From: Pteria penguin
Taxonomy: Eukaryota > Mollusca > Bivalvia > Pterioida > Pteriidae
Length of the DNA: 64,000 nucleotides
Assembly (NCBI GenBank): GCA_035048485.1
Contig: CM068583.1
Location: 67,258,306 to 67,322,305 of the forward strand
Reading direction: 5' to 3'
In this document: piece by piece, positions 21,401-33,224 of the stretch
Layout of the letters: the number at the start of each line of letters is the position of its first letter
Position numbering within the stretch: the stretch's first letter is position 1
Notes under the pieces: generated by a model
Seen by the model: the letters and a program-made list of their open reading frames with translations, nothing else
Told to the model about the DNA's origin: nothing
Databases searched by the model: none
Translations under genes and position numbers: made by a program

Positions 21401-24400
21401 CTCTAACAGCCTTTTTTAAAGAACTCTTGAGAATGTCAAAGTCATATTTACTAATTTAGTCTGAATGAAGTTGGTACTGATGAAGTCCCTTTGAAATCTA
21501 AATGAGGAAGATTTCTGTACAGATTATAGGCATTGTTGACAGTGTTGTGAGGTTCTGATCCTGTACTACATGCAGATCTCAAATTGTAAGTATAGTTATG
21601 AGACACAGATAAGGATTTTTCAGGGTTGTAAGGGTTGAATAAATATGTTTGTAAACAGATGGCCAATTTCTTGAAGACTAATCATAATGGAATGGGTAAC
21701 TGTGAACTGGTGCACTGTGACCAACATTAAGGCTAAAGGTATGTCAAAGTACAGTATTTTTCTATTCTTTATGTAATTTTACAGAAATTTGAGCTTATGT
21801 ACAATGAACAAGTAAATAGAGGTCAGGCAAGTGAAAAAGCACAATTTGAGTATGCCTGGTGTCTTGTTCGCAGTAAATACATCGAAGATATGCAAAAAGG
21901 AGTTGCGCTTTTAGAAGGTAAATATTATGTAATATATTATTATATATATTATATCATATATATTATATATATTAGGTATTTGAGCTATTATAATGAAGGC
22001 AAGAGTGAAACAGCAAGAAATGAAAAGAATTTATGAAACTACAGAATACGAAAAGAATTTATGAAACTGCAAAATGTGAAAAGAATTTATGAAACTGCGA
22101 AAATGAAAAGAGTTTATGAAACTACAAAAAAGGAAAAGAATTTATGAAACTACATTTAAAAAAAATGAAAAGACAAAATAGGAAAAGAATTTATGAAACT
22201 ATAAAATATGAAAAGCAAAAGTGAAACGACAAATATGAAAAGAATTATGAAATGCCTGTGAACTAGTGTTTGTTTGTCTTGCAACCAAAAGGTCCCTGAA
22301 TAAAGGACAGGTATAAATTTCTATGCTGTGTATCAGATAGAATGTAAATCATTTTATGTAAAGTAGTCTTATATGAATGTATGAATACAGTCATTCATTA
22401 TCTTATCTATACAATGTATGTTATCATTGTTTACGATCTGAATTACAGACTTATTTAAAAGAGCAGGTGATGATAATTCCAGGAGAGATTATTTATATTA
22501 TTTAGCAGTGGGATATACCAGAATTAAAGTAAGAATCATCAATTATTATTGAAATGCATAACAAGTAAAACCTTTTTATAACCATTGTGATACACTTCTC
22601 TTTTGGCATCTACCTAAATGTCTGTTTGTGCAGCATAAACCGTATATACTTTTTACTTCTTTGATGAAACTTGGTTGAGATGAAGTATTCAAGGTCTCCT
22701 ACATTTTGTTTTTCCTGCTTGTTGCATATATCAACAAACTGAATGCATCAGAATGATCTAGAAAGGTTTCTTAAGAAATGTTGTCAAGTTTGCTTATATG
22801 AGATAATTTCTTAGATTTTGTCAGTATGAATTATAGTACATTATTATAGTGCATTTAATCAGACATTAGGGAGATTAATGATGTTGTGAATAATGGGAAT
22901 GCAAACATTATTCTTTGTTAAGATTGAAAAGGGAGCATGATGAGGTGGGGTCACACTCTTTGCATGTTATATTAACTGTGATAAACTCAAAATCTTTAGT
23001 ACTAAAAATGGAAAGAGTTGTATGCAATTTGACATAAAGTAAGTACTGAATATTTTCAATAAATGTAAAACTTTTCACTACCTCTGTGTGGGTCCTCAGT
23101 GTGGCACATTAGGTCTAGGAAGATCTGTCATATTTACTTCGAAAAGCTTTATAAAGGTCACATAAAAAGAAAAAATTAAACAAATAAGAGTATTTTAGCC
23201 AGCATAACCCAATGTGTTAGACACTTGGCTGGTGACCGAGAAGTCCAGGGTAGGAGTCCTGTCTTTCAGATCACACTGTAATCATTTATGTCACAGTAGA
23301 CTTGGTAGGTAAAACATCCCTCACTGCTTAGGGTGGGTGTGTATGAATAACTGTACATTGCATTAGGCAGATGCTTTCATCATATAAAAACAATAATCTA
23401 GATTTGATGTAAAACAAGATGTAAAAAACAATTTTGTAAGTGGTGTTGTTAGCTTGTCATAGCCTAGCATCTGTCATCCGTCTGTCGTCCATCCATAAAC
23501 TTTTATATTTTCAACTTCTCCTCCCTCCCAAATGAGCTAACTGATTTTGATTAAACTATGTATGTTGATATATTTGTAGTACTAATGGATCTCTACAAAA
23601 TACAAAGAGAGTACCCTGTCACCTTTGAAAAATGTCATCTTCAGAAGAGATGTATGGATTTAAAAACTAAAACTGTTTTTATACTCCCGTCATTAGCCGA
23701 ACGTATTATGTTATGGCGCTGTCTGTGCGTCCGTCCGTCTGTGGTGCCGTCCATCTGTGTGTCCGTCCCGGGTCATGTTTTCCAGACTTTTTTTTGCCGT
23801 TTTTCAAGATATTGAGTTGAAATTTGGTGTATAGCTTTATATCAAGCGGCGTCAGTACCAGTTTGAGATTGACCAACTTTTGATGGATTTATGGCCATTG
23901 GACTTATAAATTTTAAGATTTTTTTCAGAAATTCATTAAAAATCTATTTTTCGTCAAAACATTATGAAATTTATCATGAAACAAGTAAAATGTACCAACT
24001 ATCACATATATTAAGGGTTTTAATATATTTTTCTTTATTTTTGAGAAATTTATAATTTTAGGGGGGGGTGGTGACTATCTGTCCAAGGTCATGTTTTCCG
24101 GACTTTTTTTGCTGTCTTTCAAGATATTGAATTGAAATTTGGTATATTGCTTTATATCAAGCGGCGTCAGTACCAGTTCGGGTTTTGTTACGATTGACCG
24201 ACTTTTGACGGATTTATGGCCCTTGGACTTACAAATTTCAAGTTTTTTTTTTGAAAATTCATTAAAACTCTAATTTTTGTAAAAACTTTATGAAATTTAG
24301 CATGAAACAAGTAAAATGTACCAACTATCACATATTTTACAGGTATTGGTATCTTTTTCTTCATTTTTTAGAAATTTATTAGTTTAGGAGGGGGGGGGGG

Positions 24401-27400
24401 TGTTAGGGGGGGCTTGGACTAAACAATTTCAAGATTTTTTTTTCAAAAATATTGCATATCTGTTCACTATCTGTTCGCTGTCCATTTTGTCCGGTCCTTT
24501 AAGGTTTGTTGTCTGGTATATCTATAACTTGTCCGGTAGATGACAAATGATCTTCACTTAAAGTTTTGTTAGCAAATGAGTCTTTCCCAAAGAGAATATC
24601 ATGCATTAATATGGTATTTTTGTAGGAGTTATTGCCCTTGGACTTAGAAAATTTCATTAAAATGATGGTTTCCACTCATTATCTCAGTGAAGGTATGATG
24701 GATTCAAATGATATTTGGTATACAGATGTATCAAGGTAAGATGCAGGTCAAGTTCAAAGATGGGTTTGATAGGACCATTTTTGCAGGAGTTATTGCCCTT
24801 GGACTTATTCCTATGATAAAGTGCTATGAAATGCATTTAACTTTAGTAAACATCAGATGTTTTTCATGAAACTCATGCAAAATGCGAATTGATCCTGTCC
24901 TAATGAAGCGACGGGCATATTATGCCACGCTAGGCGTTGCTCTTGTTAAAAGCTGTTTTTACTGATTTTCTTTCAAACTAATGGAACAATTTTGATGAAA
25001 CTTGGTAGGTATGAAGTACTTAAGGTCTCCTACATACGGAAGCCCATTTAGGACCTATCAAAAATATTTTTGAATTTGATATAACGAATTCTTGAATTTG
25101 TTAAAACAGATTAAATTCGTTTTAACAAATTTTGGGAATTCGTTATAACGTATTAAATATGTTATAACAAATTTTAGGAATTCGATATAAAGAATAGGGA
25201 CCTATCAAAAATATTTTTGAATTTGATATAACGAATTCTTGAATTTGTAAAAACGGATTAAATTCATTTTAACGAATTCTTGAATTTGTTAAAATGAATT
25301 TAATGTGTTTTAACAAATTTGAGGAATTCGTTATAACGTATTAAATCTGTTATAACAAATTTAAGAAATATATGAATTCAAGAAATCGTTATTTCGAATT
25401 TGAATTTGTTAAAACAAATTTCAAAATCTGTTAAAATGAATTCAACAAATTTGTTATAACAGATTTAATTCGTTATAACGAATTCCTCAAATTTGTTATA
25501 ACAGATTTAATTTGTTATAACGAATTCATCAAATTTGTTATAACGAATTTAATCTGTTTTAACAAATTCAAGAATTCGTTATATCAAATTCAAAAATATT
25601 TTTGCTAGGTCCTAAATGGGCTTCCGTACCTACAAGTGTTGTTGTTTTCAACGGCATCTGTCAAGGGATGGATTCAGGGCAGGATGACATAGCTCTAAGA
25701 GGGTACCCTCCTCTTACAAACTCCTTCAGACTGGATGCATAGATCATCAAATGCAGTTGGTTCTAATCAGAAATCAGATTTTTTACTTTTTTGATGACTT
25801 TTTGGACCTGGTCATTTCCACATGTTTATTTTGTCTTTTTTTCCATTTATTTATTCAACAAAGAGATGCAACAAAGCATAAGCTAATATTTATTGAAAAT
25901 ATCTGTGTTTCACAGGTTATTTGAAAGTGTCATATGAAAACTTTGTTTTCTGGATTTTCTGTTTTTGATATAGGTTGGTTCTGGCATGTTGAAGGTTAGT
26001 GGTTCAAACCCAACTAGAGGCAACAAATTTGTTCATTTTGTTTTACACCAAAAACAAGTTTTTAAGTGTTTCACAGCTCTCGATAATATAGTCATGTTAA
26101 ACAAAAAGTAAATTACAGACTTAGTCAGTACCATTTCCTTAATTTATTCAGTATATTAAGAGACATTAAAGCATTTATTTGCCAACTTTTATTAAAATAT
26201 TTAAAAATGTCAATTTGAAGGATTATTTGAAAGCTGAATGACAAATTTAATTTTCTTGTTCTTTTATGACCTTTCTCTGATTTTGATATAGGCCAGTTCT
26301 GGCATGTTAAAATGAAGTGGTTCAAATTTCCCTAAAGGTATTTTTTAAGAATTTATTTTACACCAAAACAAGTCTATAAGTATTTTGTTGTACCCAATAT
26401 ATTTTAGAATATGACATTTAATTTGAATGTATATATTTGCTTTTGTACTTGTAAGGTCACAATCTTTTAAATCTGAGAATATTCAGTTTTAGTTTTTGTC
26501 TAGATTTTTCAATTAGTCCGATAACTGCAAAATTCGCTAAAGGGAAGTTTAGGTTTGCACTCCGTCCTTCAGTTTATCCATCTGTTAGTCCAGCAAATCA
26601 GTTTTCCACACTTTTTTCTCATGCTTGCTGATTATCCAATCTCATTAAAACTTGACTATTATGTTTTCCAATAACACTTCATGTACATACAGACTGAACG
26701 GAATTAAGTACAAGTGGCATTTTAATAAGATAGGCAGATTACCTTTTGATGTTTGGTACATTGCCTTACTACCACAAGTTATGGATCAAGTTCAAATTGT
26801 TCTGGGTAGTTAATTTTTTGCTGAGTTATGGCCCTTGGATGTAGAAAATTAATGCAAAAACTCAATTTTCTGCACTTTTTTTTTTCATTCTTGTAGATGT
26901 TCATTTGATATTTAGTACATGCTTTACTAAAAAAAGTTCAAATTTTGTTTAGGTTTGTTAATGTTTTTCTGACTTATGACCCTTTGTCTTAGAAAATTAA
27001 TGCAAAGATTCAATCATACACTGTGTAGTCCCAGAAATGTATTTACAATATCAGCCTTTTATAAACTTATGCATTTTAAAACTTGTTTGGGACAGTAGGG
27101 GACATGTACATGTATTGCTTCAGCAATACTCTCAGAATGCTTGTTAAAGCTTTTTTTTAAATATCTTTTTAAATCCATTTATGATGAGTACATTATGTAG
27201 TTCATGATTCACTTTAAACTTGATTTATTACAGGAATATCCAGAGGCATTAAGATATGTTAAAGCTTTACTCAAAATCGAACCAGGAAATGTACAGGGTA
27301 TTCAGTTGCAAAGATACATTGACAACAAAATGAAAAAAGGTATGTCACTATATGTGGATACATTGTATGTTCACTTTCAATATTTTCATGAATTTCATTC

Positions 27401-30400
27401 TGTAGTTCAAGACATAGGTATCTGAGGCTCAAATATCCCTCTGTATATTGGCGAATTCCCCAGAAAAACAGAAAAGAAAAAAGATCTTCTTTTACCCTAT
27501 AATATCTTCCAATAATTGCCCCTATAAGGACATTTGAGTGTCAGGTACCTGTGATTCAAGGTTCGAGATAGCCCACTAACTGGGAAACGAGGAACTTTTA
27601 TATTAATTAGTCATGTGGTACCTGAGTTAACGCAGTTGAGTAGTTACTGTTATATTAATTAGTCACGTGGTATGTGAGTTAATGCCGTTGAGTAGTGACT
27701 ATTATATTTATTAGTCATGTGGTATCTGAGTTAATGCCGTTGAGTAGTGACTATTATATTTATTAGTCATCTTGTACCTGAGTTAATGCAGTTGAGTAGT
27801 GACTATTGTATTCAAAATTTGTCACATGGTATCTGAGTTAATGCAGTTGAGTAGTGACTATTATATTAACTAGTTGCGTGGTATCTGAGTTAATACATTT
27901 AAGTAGTGACTATTATATTAATTAGTTGCGTGGTATCTGAGTTAATGTAGTTGAGTAGTAACTATTATGTTAATTAGTCATGTGCAGGGATGCAACTTCG
28001 TAAATAAACATTTTAAGGGCCCACAAGAAAATCTTTGAGCCCACAGTGAAAAGATGACAACTAGAGAATTAATCTGATAAATGTATCTATTTCATTGTTA
28101 CAATTGGTGCACTTTGGATTTTTCATACTTTTGTACACTGTCTAATTTATAACTAGTGCAGCCTTTTGTGAAATTTGACCCAGTTTTGTCAAACTTTAAA
28201 CACACAGTGCACGTCATCCCACTAACACCATCTTGTGAACATGGATGATCTATTTGCCATTTTGAATTGAAGGACCATGTCCGTTTTATTTCATAATCTT
28301 TGAAATATAGGCCTCTGTTGTCCTTGCGATGTTCGCCCGGCCTTTGTATGCCTTTGATGAAATGCCACATTGTTAGAAATAGAAATAGAAATCGTCGCCG
28401 AATTTGTTCTAATCAAGATATCATTGACAACGCTACGGCATTTAAACTTCTGTGTATTACCGTGAGGGCAGCATATTCATAAAGCGTCTAAAAGATTTTG
28501 ATCGTCCGTTTGGGAACAAAGTCGAAACGATCTAAAAGAACTGGAAAACTAAGATTCAGATTCTAGTCACCAAGTGGGCGACCTGGTTTAAATTTCTGGT
28601 CGTCCAAAGACAACATTTAGTCACATTGGCAAGTGGGCGAGCGGTAATTTGCAACCCTGATGTGGTACCTGAGTTAATGCAGTTGAGTAGTGACTATTAA
28701 TTAGTCACATGGTACCTGAGTTAATGCAGTTGAGTAGTGACTATTATTTTAATTAGTCATGTGGTATCTGAATTAATGCAGTTGAGTAGTGACTATTATA
28801 TTAATTAGTCATGTGGTACCTGAGTTAATGCAGTTGAGTAGTGACTATTATCTTAATTAGTTACGTGGTACCTGAGTTAATGCAGTTGAGTAGTGACTAT
28901 TAATTAGTCACGTGGTACCTGAGTTAATGCAGTTGAGTAGTGACTATTATATTAATTAGTCATGTGGTACCTGAATTAATGCAGTTGAGTATTGACTATT
29001 ATATTAATTAGTCACATGGTATCTGAGTTAATGCAGTTGAGTAGTGACTATTATATTAATTAGTCACGTGGTACCTGAGTTGATGCAATTGAGTAGTGAC
29101 TATTATATTAATTAGTCACGTGGTACCTGAGTTGATGCAATTGAGTAGTGACTATTATATTAATTAGTCACGTGGTACTGGAGTCAATGCAGTTGCGTAG
29201 TGACTATTATATTTATTAGTCACGTGGTACCTGGGTTAATGAAGTTGAGTATTGACTATTATATTAATTAGTCACGTGGTACCTGAGTTGATGCAGTTGA
29301 GTAGTGACTATTATATTAATTAGTCAATTGGTACCTGAGTTAATGCAGTTGAGTAGTTACTATTGAATTAACTAGTCATTTGTTACCTGAGTTAATGCAG
29401 TCGAGTAGTGGTCACCTGATTCAGTTACAATCCTTTACTGACATATACTTTAGAAATACATATGTAACAGAGAAGAATGTCACTTTTTATACACTCATAT
29501 TTTCCAGTTTTCATGTACACAAAGAAGAGAATTCTTACATATTGGATAACTTCATTACTTTACATGATTATTATTGAATGTGTTCTTAAGTTGGTAGATA
29601 ACATTTTCTAATACATGTATCCTACTAGCTGAAAAATGAAAAAAGCTAAAAGCTTTGATCCTTGTAGTCGATGTTGATAAAAAAGTTTCAATTTGATAAC
29701 ATTGTTATGGGATTCATCATGATTATGAAATAGCCGTAGGTGTTATGTGATAGTATCAATGGATAAGTTGATATTAATGTTAAATTTTCTGTTTCTTCTA
29801 GATTCTCCCTTTAGGGTAATATTTGTGCATAAGATATTGTCAGAAAGATATAATTTATATTCTGTTTTACCATTCTGTTTTGGCAATTTTTTGTTGGCAG
29901 AGATGTAAATGATCAGATATGTAATGATGTATAACCACGATATACTGTCTCCATTCACTAATACTGCTTGTATCACTATAGCATTCTCATTGTTTTCCTC
30001 TTGACTACATTTTTCTTCTTCTTCCAATACGAAGTGTACTCAAAAGTTGTGTGTTATACTTCATTCTCTAATTGCAATAATATTAAGACTTTAAGGAAAT
30101 AAATAAGTATTGTTACCATAACAAATTCATTTATTCATTGAAATCTATTTGTTTATCATAAAATCATTCGATATGGCACATTCTCAGTTTCCTTTCCAAC
30201 GGCTAAATCATACCAACAGAGGCTTTTTTTTCAAATGGTGAATTAGTATGGGCATAAACAAATAGTGTTTTGACATTGGTTTTGACAATTATACCATGGA
30301 TAACCTCCATCTTTCTAGAAACGCTGTAGCTAATGGAATATCATGTTTTATGACATGTTTTGCTGTTTATGCAGTGAAATATCACTATGTCATAAATGAC

Positions 30401-31260
30401 TTAGGTGAAGTCATAGCGTGGAAAAGAATTATGTCAAGCCGGTCTTTTATGAAATAAACACCTTTGAACTGAGTGTAAACATGTGATAAAAAGAATCTGA
30501 AATTAATTTTCATTTCATACAGTATATCTATATGTATCTGTGGGAATCAGTTAAAAACTATACTTTGATCCCAAAATATTAATTGTTGTCATCAAAAAAA
30601 ATGCCACAAAGAAGTATCATGAAATGCATTTGCAAAGTGATCCTCACAGTGTCATGTCTTTGCATCTCCTTGTCTCCTTGAGGTTGGTGCAAAGTCACAA
30701 TGTTTCTGAACTGTTTTAATTGAAATGTTTTCACACATTGATATTTCATTTGCAAATTTTTTTATGAATTGTATAATGATAGTCAGGTGCCAATCTGAGA
30801 GTCATTATTTTGTCATCAATGAATTCGTGAGAAGCAATTTACTCTTTTATCATACTGAAAATATTTTGCCCAATAACCATTTAAAACCATAAAGAATGAT
30901 GTGGGCATTATCAAAAAAAAAAAAAGAATTTGATTGTCCTCAGTAAAATAATACTAGTAATAATGACTGACATTATTTCTACATATTACAATTCAGCTAG
31001 TCATTATTTGTCAAGTAGTACATATCTGAAAGAACAATTGTTTATGAAGGTAATGAAAAGAATGCAAAAATCTTATTGGAAGATGATAAAAACATATTTT
31101 TACCTTTGACTAGGTAGATTGAAATGTAAGCTGTGTATGGTTGATTGACTCTGAATATTCTATATTTACAGAGGGGATATTAGGAATGGCCATTGTTGGT
31201 GGTGCAGCCCTGGCTGTTGGAGGACTTGTAGGACTTGGTATTGCTTTAACCAAGAAATAA
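15440..31260 (+). CDS. FIS1: FIS1, mitochondrial fission 1 protein (5 coding exons, complete)
   Basis: Coding exons are 15440-15484, 21785-21917, 22449-22528, 27234-27339 and 31172-31260. All introns are GT-AG, the reading phase is consistent, and the total is 150 aa (the human protein has 152). FIS1 is a tail-anchored outer mitochondrial (and peroxisomal) membrane protein whose TPR-like bundle takes part in recruiting fission factors. The N-terminus MDVILNEIVDSGDL, the TPR blocks FEYAWCLVRSKY, YYLAVGYTRIK and EYPEALRYVKALLKIEP, and the C-terminal membrane anchor AIVGGAALAVGGLVGLGIAL followed by TKK are all typical. The start ATG has A at -3 and G at +4. The same frame is open for 104 codons upstream, which I take to be 5' UTR. 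Introns total about 15 kb and are full of transposons. Confidence 0.96.
15596..17335. mobile_element. Foldback element in FIS1 intron 1, split by another insertion
   Basis: GGTCTTGAGACAACCCC near 15598 has its reverse complement near 17315-17332. Sequence from about 16568 to 16920 is the inverse of about 16950-17310, sharing for example CCACCATTTCAGTGACCATT and its complement. The arms are ~350 bp with a short centre. The left tip is separated from its arm by the TTAA-flanked element at 15619-16563. Confidence 0.8.
15619..16563. mobile_element. 945-bp element with TTAA target duplication, nested in the foldback element
   Basis: Imperfect terminal inverted repeats (AAGGGACATAGTCCGAGACT on the left; the complement of GGACCATGCTCCT on the right) are each bordered by TTAA (15615-15618 and 16564-16567). 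Inside is a second inverted pair (GGAGTACAACTCTCGGACT at about 15868 and its complement at about 16090). TTAA duplication is typical of piggyBac-type transposition. No transposase is present. Confidence 0.65.
17336..18389. other. FIS1 intron 1, no gene seen
   Basis: Contains a copy of a dispersed repeat around 18030-18240 (GATGAAACTTGGTAGGTATG ... CAAGGGATGGAT), also seen near 22670, 25000 and 25670. An imperfect inverted pair, GAACGCAACTTTGCATCC and its near-complement, lies at about 17830-17945. Confidence 0.5.
18390..18800 (+). repeat. Dispersed ~410-bp repeat (copy 1)
   Basis: Begins ATGCCACCGGATCAACAGAT, has a GTCTGT-rich stretch and two internal units around TGACCTTTTGACC and GACAATGACCTTCAC, and ends CGCAGCTTGTTA. 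A second copy in the same orientation is at 33530-33960. Confidence 0.75.
19428..20160 (+). repeat. 93-bp minisatellite, about 8 units
   Basis: Unit contains TTTACAATAGCCTTACTTTT, ATGACATGATCTGTCCAGGG and GTAAAATAGAACATGTGAAT. Lies in FIS1 intron 1. Confidence 0.9.
20945..21350 (+). repeat. 31-bp minisatellite, 13 units
   Basis: Unit contains TTAATATATTCTGCATACTC then CAGTGGAGTAG or CAGTTGAATAG. Two unit types alternate irregularly. Lies in FIS1 intron 1, ~430 bp before exon 2. Confidence 0.92.
21785..21917 (+). CDS. FIS1: FIS1 exon 2
   Basis: Acceptor TTTTACAG, 133 nt, donor GTAAAT. Encodes KFELMYNEQV...FEYAWCLVRS...GVALLE, the first helices of the TPR-like bundle. Confidence 0.95.
22005..22250 (+). 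repeat. ~25-bp AT-rich tandem repeat
   Basis: Imperfect copies of GAAAAGAATTTATGAAACTA in FIS1 intron 2, ending ~200 bp before exon 3. Confidence 0.8.
22449..22528 (+). CDS. FIS1: FIS1 exon 3
   Basis: Acceptor AATTACAG, 80 nt, donor GTAAGA. Encodes DLFKRAGDDNSRRDYLYYL and AVGYTRIK. Confidence 0.94.
23213..23390 (+). mobile_element. tRNA-derived SINE family C, copy 1
   Basis: A tRNA-like head (ACCCAATGTGTTAGACAC ... GGGTAGGAGTCC, resembling A and B boxes) is followed by a body with CATCCCTCACTGCTTAGGG and CATTAGGCAGATGC. The body is the reverse complement of the segments at about 47998-48080 and 60165-60240. Confidence 0.6.
23685..24955 (+). repeat. Dispersed element with two ~310-bp internal units
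   Basis: Starts near TATACTCCCGTCATTAGCC with GTCCGTCCGTCTG, has two copies of a block with CAAGATATTGA, TATATCAAGCGGCGTCAGTA and TTATGGCC..TTGGACTTA, and ends GGGCATATTATGCCACGCT. No coding capacity; it lies in FIS1 intron 3. Confidence 0.65.
25037..25626. mobile_element. 590-bp palindromic MITE with TA target duplication
   Basis: Left end CGGAAGCCCATTTAGGACCT and right end AGGTCCTAAATGGGCTTCCG are exact inverse copies over this length and continue inward. TA flanks both sides (25035-25036 and 25627-25628), as in Tc1/mariner-type insertions. The interior is a string of AT-rich quasi-palindromes around GAATTCGTTATAACGAAT. It interrupts a dispersed repeat whose halves flank it. Confidence 0.85.
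25970..26410 (+). mobile_element. SINE-like family D, two adjacent copies (25970-26090 and 26285-26410)
   Basis: Each has ATATAGG, then TTCTGGCATGTT, a B-box-like GTGGTTCAAACCCAACT or a decayed version, and a tail TTTTACACCAAAA(A)CAAG. Further copies lie at 42325-42440 (plus) and 53240-53345 (minus). Confidence 0.55.
26411..27233. other. FIS1 intron 3, no gene seen
   Basis: AT-rich, with diverged copies of dispersed-repeat sentences (GGCCCTTGGA, TTGATATTTAGTACATGC). Nothing coding. Confidence 0.5.
27234..27339 (+). CDS. FIS1: FIS1 exon 4
   Basis: Acceptor TTATTACAG, 106 nt, donor GTATGT. Encodes the second TPR unit, from EYPEALRYVK to DNKMKK. Confidence 0.95.
27590..29420 (+). repeat. 52-bp minisatellite, about 20 units, split by a hAT-like insertion
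   Basis: Unit contains TTAATTAGTCACGTGGTACC and TGAGTTAATGCAGTTGAGTA. It runs 27590-27984 and resumes at 28660. Lies in FIS1 intron 4. Confidence 0.93.
27985..28659 (-). mobile_element. hAT-like transposon fragment with zinc-finger coding remnant
   Basis: Imperfect terminal repeats CAGGGATGCAA (left) and TTGCAACCCTG (right, inverse CAGGGTTGCAA) are flanked by ATGTG on both sides (27980-27984 and 28660-28664). On the minus strand 28098-28370 is open and reads RTWSFNSKWQIDHPC, then MTCTVCLKF and NFTKGCTSYKLDSVQKYEKS. This resembles the TTF/BED-like N-terminal zinc domain of hAT-derived proteins (W..W....P, CxxC, NxFxxGC, H-E-x-S). The catalytic part is missing, so it is a deletion derivative. 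The five-base duplication is shorter than the eight bases usual for hAT. Confidence 0.72.
29421..31171. other. FIS1 intron 4, distal part; no gene seen
   Basis: Unique AT-rich sequence with scattered short repeats. I see no exon-like open frame bounded by splice sites. Confidence 0.5.
31172..31260 (+). CDS. FIS1: FIS1 exon 5 (membrane anchor and stop)
   Basis: Acceptor ATTTACAG, 89 nt ending in TAA. Encodes the Gly/Ala-rich tail anchor and a short basic end (TKK), the usual mitochondrial tail-anchor form. Confidence 0.95.
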
Positions 31261-32417
31261 CCAATCATCAACTCATGAAGAGATTTTTTTGTTAGAATAA
31301 AAAGTGTAATGTGTAACTTTGTTGAGAAAGCTAATTTTGCAGCAATATAAGAACTGGTATTTTGAAAGTAACATATACTAAGTAACATATGCTTTGAAAA
31401 TGATAAACATTATTGTCAATATGAAATATTAAAGAATTTCTTTTAGAATAAGTGTAAGGCATTAACATATGTTGTACGAATGTACCAAAAAAAACATGCT
31501 TAAAATGAAGTTCCAAGAAGTGTAGTAGAGTTTCTTGAGCACTGTATTTCAAACATAATACGTTTTGTCATTCATGTGAAGCTTACTTGATTGATAGCGG
31601 GACCAATTTGGGTTATAAATATAAATTTCATTATTTCTTTTCCTTAATGTTGCTATTAATTACCAGGTATTTGTATATTTCTCTAGATACTTTCCAGAGA
31701 AATTTATCTGTGGTCATATAAATTTTTGAAAACTCTGTGTTTCCTTCTGTTTTACTTTTTCTGCCTATTCACATTTAAATTACTTTACTGTATAGTTAAA
31801 GATAAAAATGGGTACAATTATTTTTTCAAAATATGCTAGTGATATGGCATTAGATGATTATTCAATGAAAATATGCAAAGAATGCAATATTTTATTTCCT
31901 GTGTATGTTGTTATGGGGAGATGAGTCTTAGGAATCATTTAGACAAATGCCACATGTAAGTGACGTTGAAATGCTAGAAGTTATGTTGGCTATTGCTTTA
32001 AAGTGCTACAATTTTAAGTGACATCGACAAATGCTAAATATAAACAATACGATGTATATGTATTTGAGGCAAACCATGTAGATATAGGTATAATATGTAT
32101 AAAGGTTAATTTGACATTTTACTCAGCTTCATATGGTCACAGGTTTCAATTATTGTTTGTGGTTTACAATATTTGTTTATGTTATCGTTTTAATAAAGTC
32201 ATGAATTACTGGAATGGTTGTTCCCTCTTTTTACCCCTTTTAGTCAAGCCCAGTCAAACTAATGACATAAGATATTTGTGTTCCTTAAAGCATCATATAT
32301 AATTGTTATTCATCTGAGGCTGCTTATTTATCATAAAAAGGTCATCTTTATGTCTCTTTACTGACATGATTTAGATGAATATACATGTATGAGATTTTGA
32401 ATTGCATCCTTCTCTCA
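31261..32417 (+). other. FIS1 3' UTR and intergenic sequence
   Basis: AT-rich, with several ATTTA and AATAAA motifs. No other gene is seen. Confidence 0.45.
31296..31301 (+). terminator. Candidate polyadenylation signal for FIS1
   Basis: AATAAA 35 bases after the FIS1 stop. Further candidates lie downstream, for example near 32190, so the 3' UTR length is uncertain. Confidence 0.35.
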
Positions 32418-32426
32418 TTTTCATAT

Positions 32427-32603
32427 CAGGAGCAGACTTGGTGTAGTGGTTAAGCTCTTGACTTGTGGCGCTGATGATCTGGGTTCAATTCCCGGGATGC
32501 ACCACTATGTTTAAGAAGTTGGTTACATCCTGCTTCCATGCTGCTATATATAAAAGAAAAATTGTTGAAAGTGACATAAAACACCAATCTACCAACCAAC
32601 TTG
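32427..32603 (+). mobile_element. tRNA-derived SINE family A, copy 1
   Basis: Head with A box (TTGGTGTAGTGGTTAAGC) and B box (GGGTTCAATTCCC), then a body with GTTGGTTACATCCTGCTTCC and a tail AAAACACCAATCTACCAACC. Flanked by the direct repeat TTTTCATAT (32418-32426 and 32604-32612). Confidence 0.88.
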
Positions 32604-33224
32604 TTTTCATATTATTGTATATAATGTTAATATCTCAAAGAGATATCATTTGTTACAGCAAGAGGCCCATGGGCCTTATTAATCACCTGAGCCTAAAGTC
32701 ACGCAAAAGCTTGAAGGTTGATATTGAAACTAGCTCCAGGTGCAGAACGCTTGCCCTGGGGGTATTGAATTTCAGATTTTGGTAGAGGGCATATATTCTT
32801 ATTCAGTATTTCTTTACAATGCAAAACAAGACAAGACAATACAATATTTACTGGCACAAACACATAGATGATAATGGTAAAGGCCTGTGCATACTTAATC
32901 AAATAAGATATAAGATTGATATTACAAAGTACTGTATGGAGAAAATTATACAAAGTTACATGGAAAAAGAGAAGATTTTCGACTACTGGTACTTTGTACA
33001 ATGTATATTATCACTATATGGTTATACTGGCTCTGCTCTTGGGTTCATTTCCAACCAATAAATTTTACAATCCCCATTTTAGTAGGGCTTGGTGCTCTTT
33101 CTAATCATGTATTCAATTCTTAGCTCACCTTAGCTAAAGGCTGAAATATAGATATGATTAGAAATATTAAATGGAAACAAAAATAATGGATGTTAATTTC
33201 ATTCTTAGGAATTTGCAGCTGATC

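Noticed and set aside
28098..28370. A host zinc-finger exon in FIS1 intron 4
   Set aside because: It lies wholly inside an insertion with inverted ends and a target duplication, so it belongs to a transposon.
27590..29420. CRISPR-like array of regular repeats
   Set aside because: Contiguous 52-bp tandem units without unique spacers, in an animal intron.
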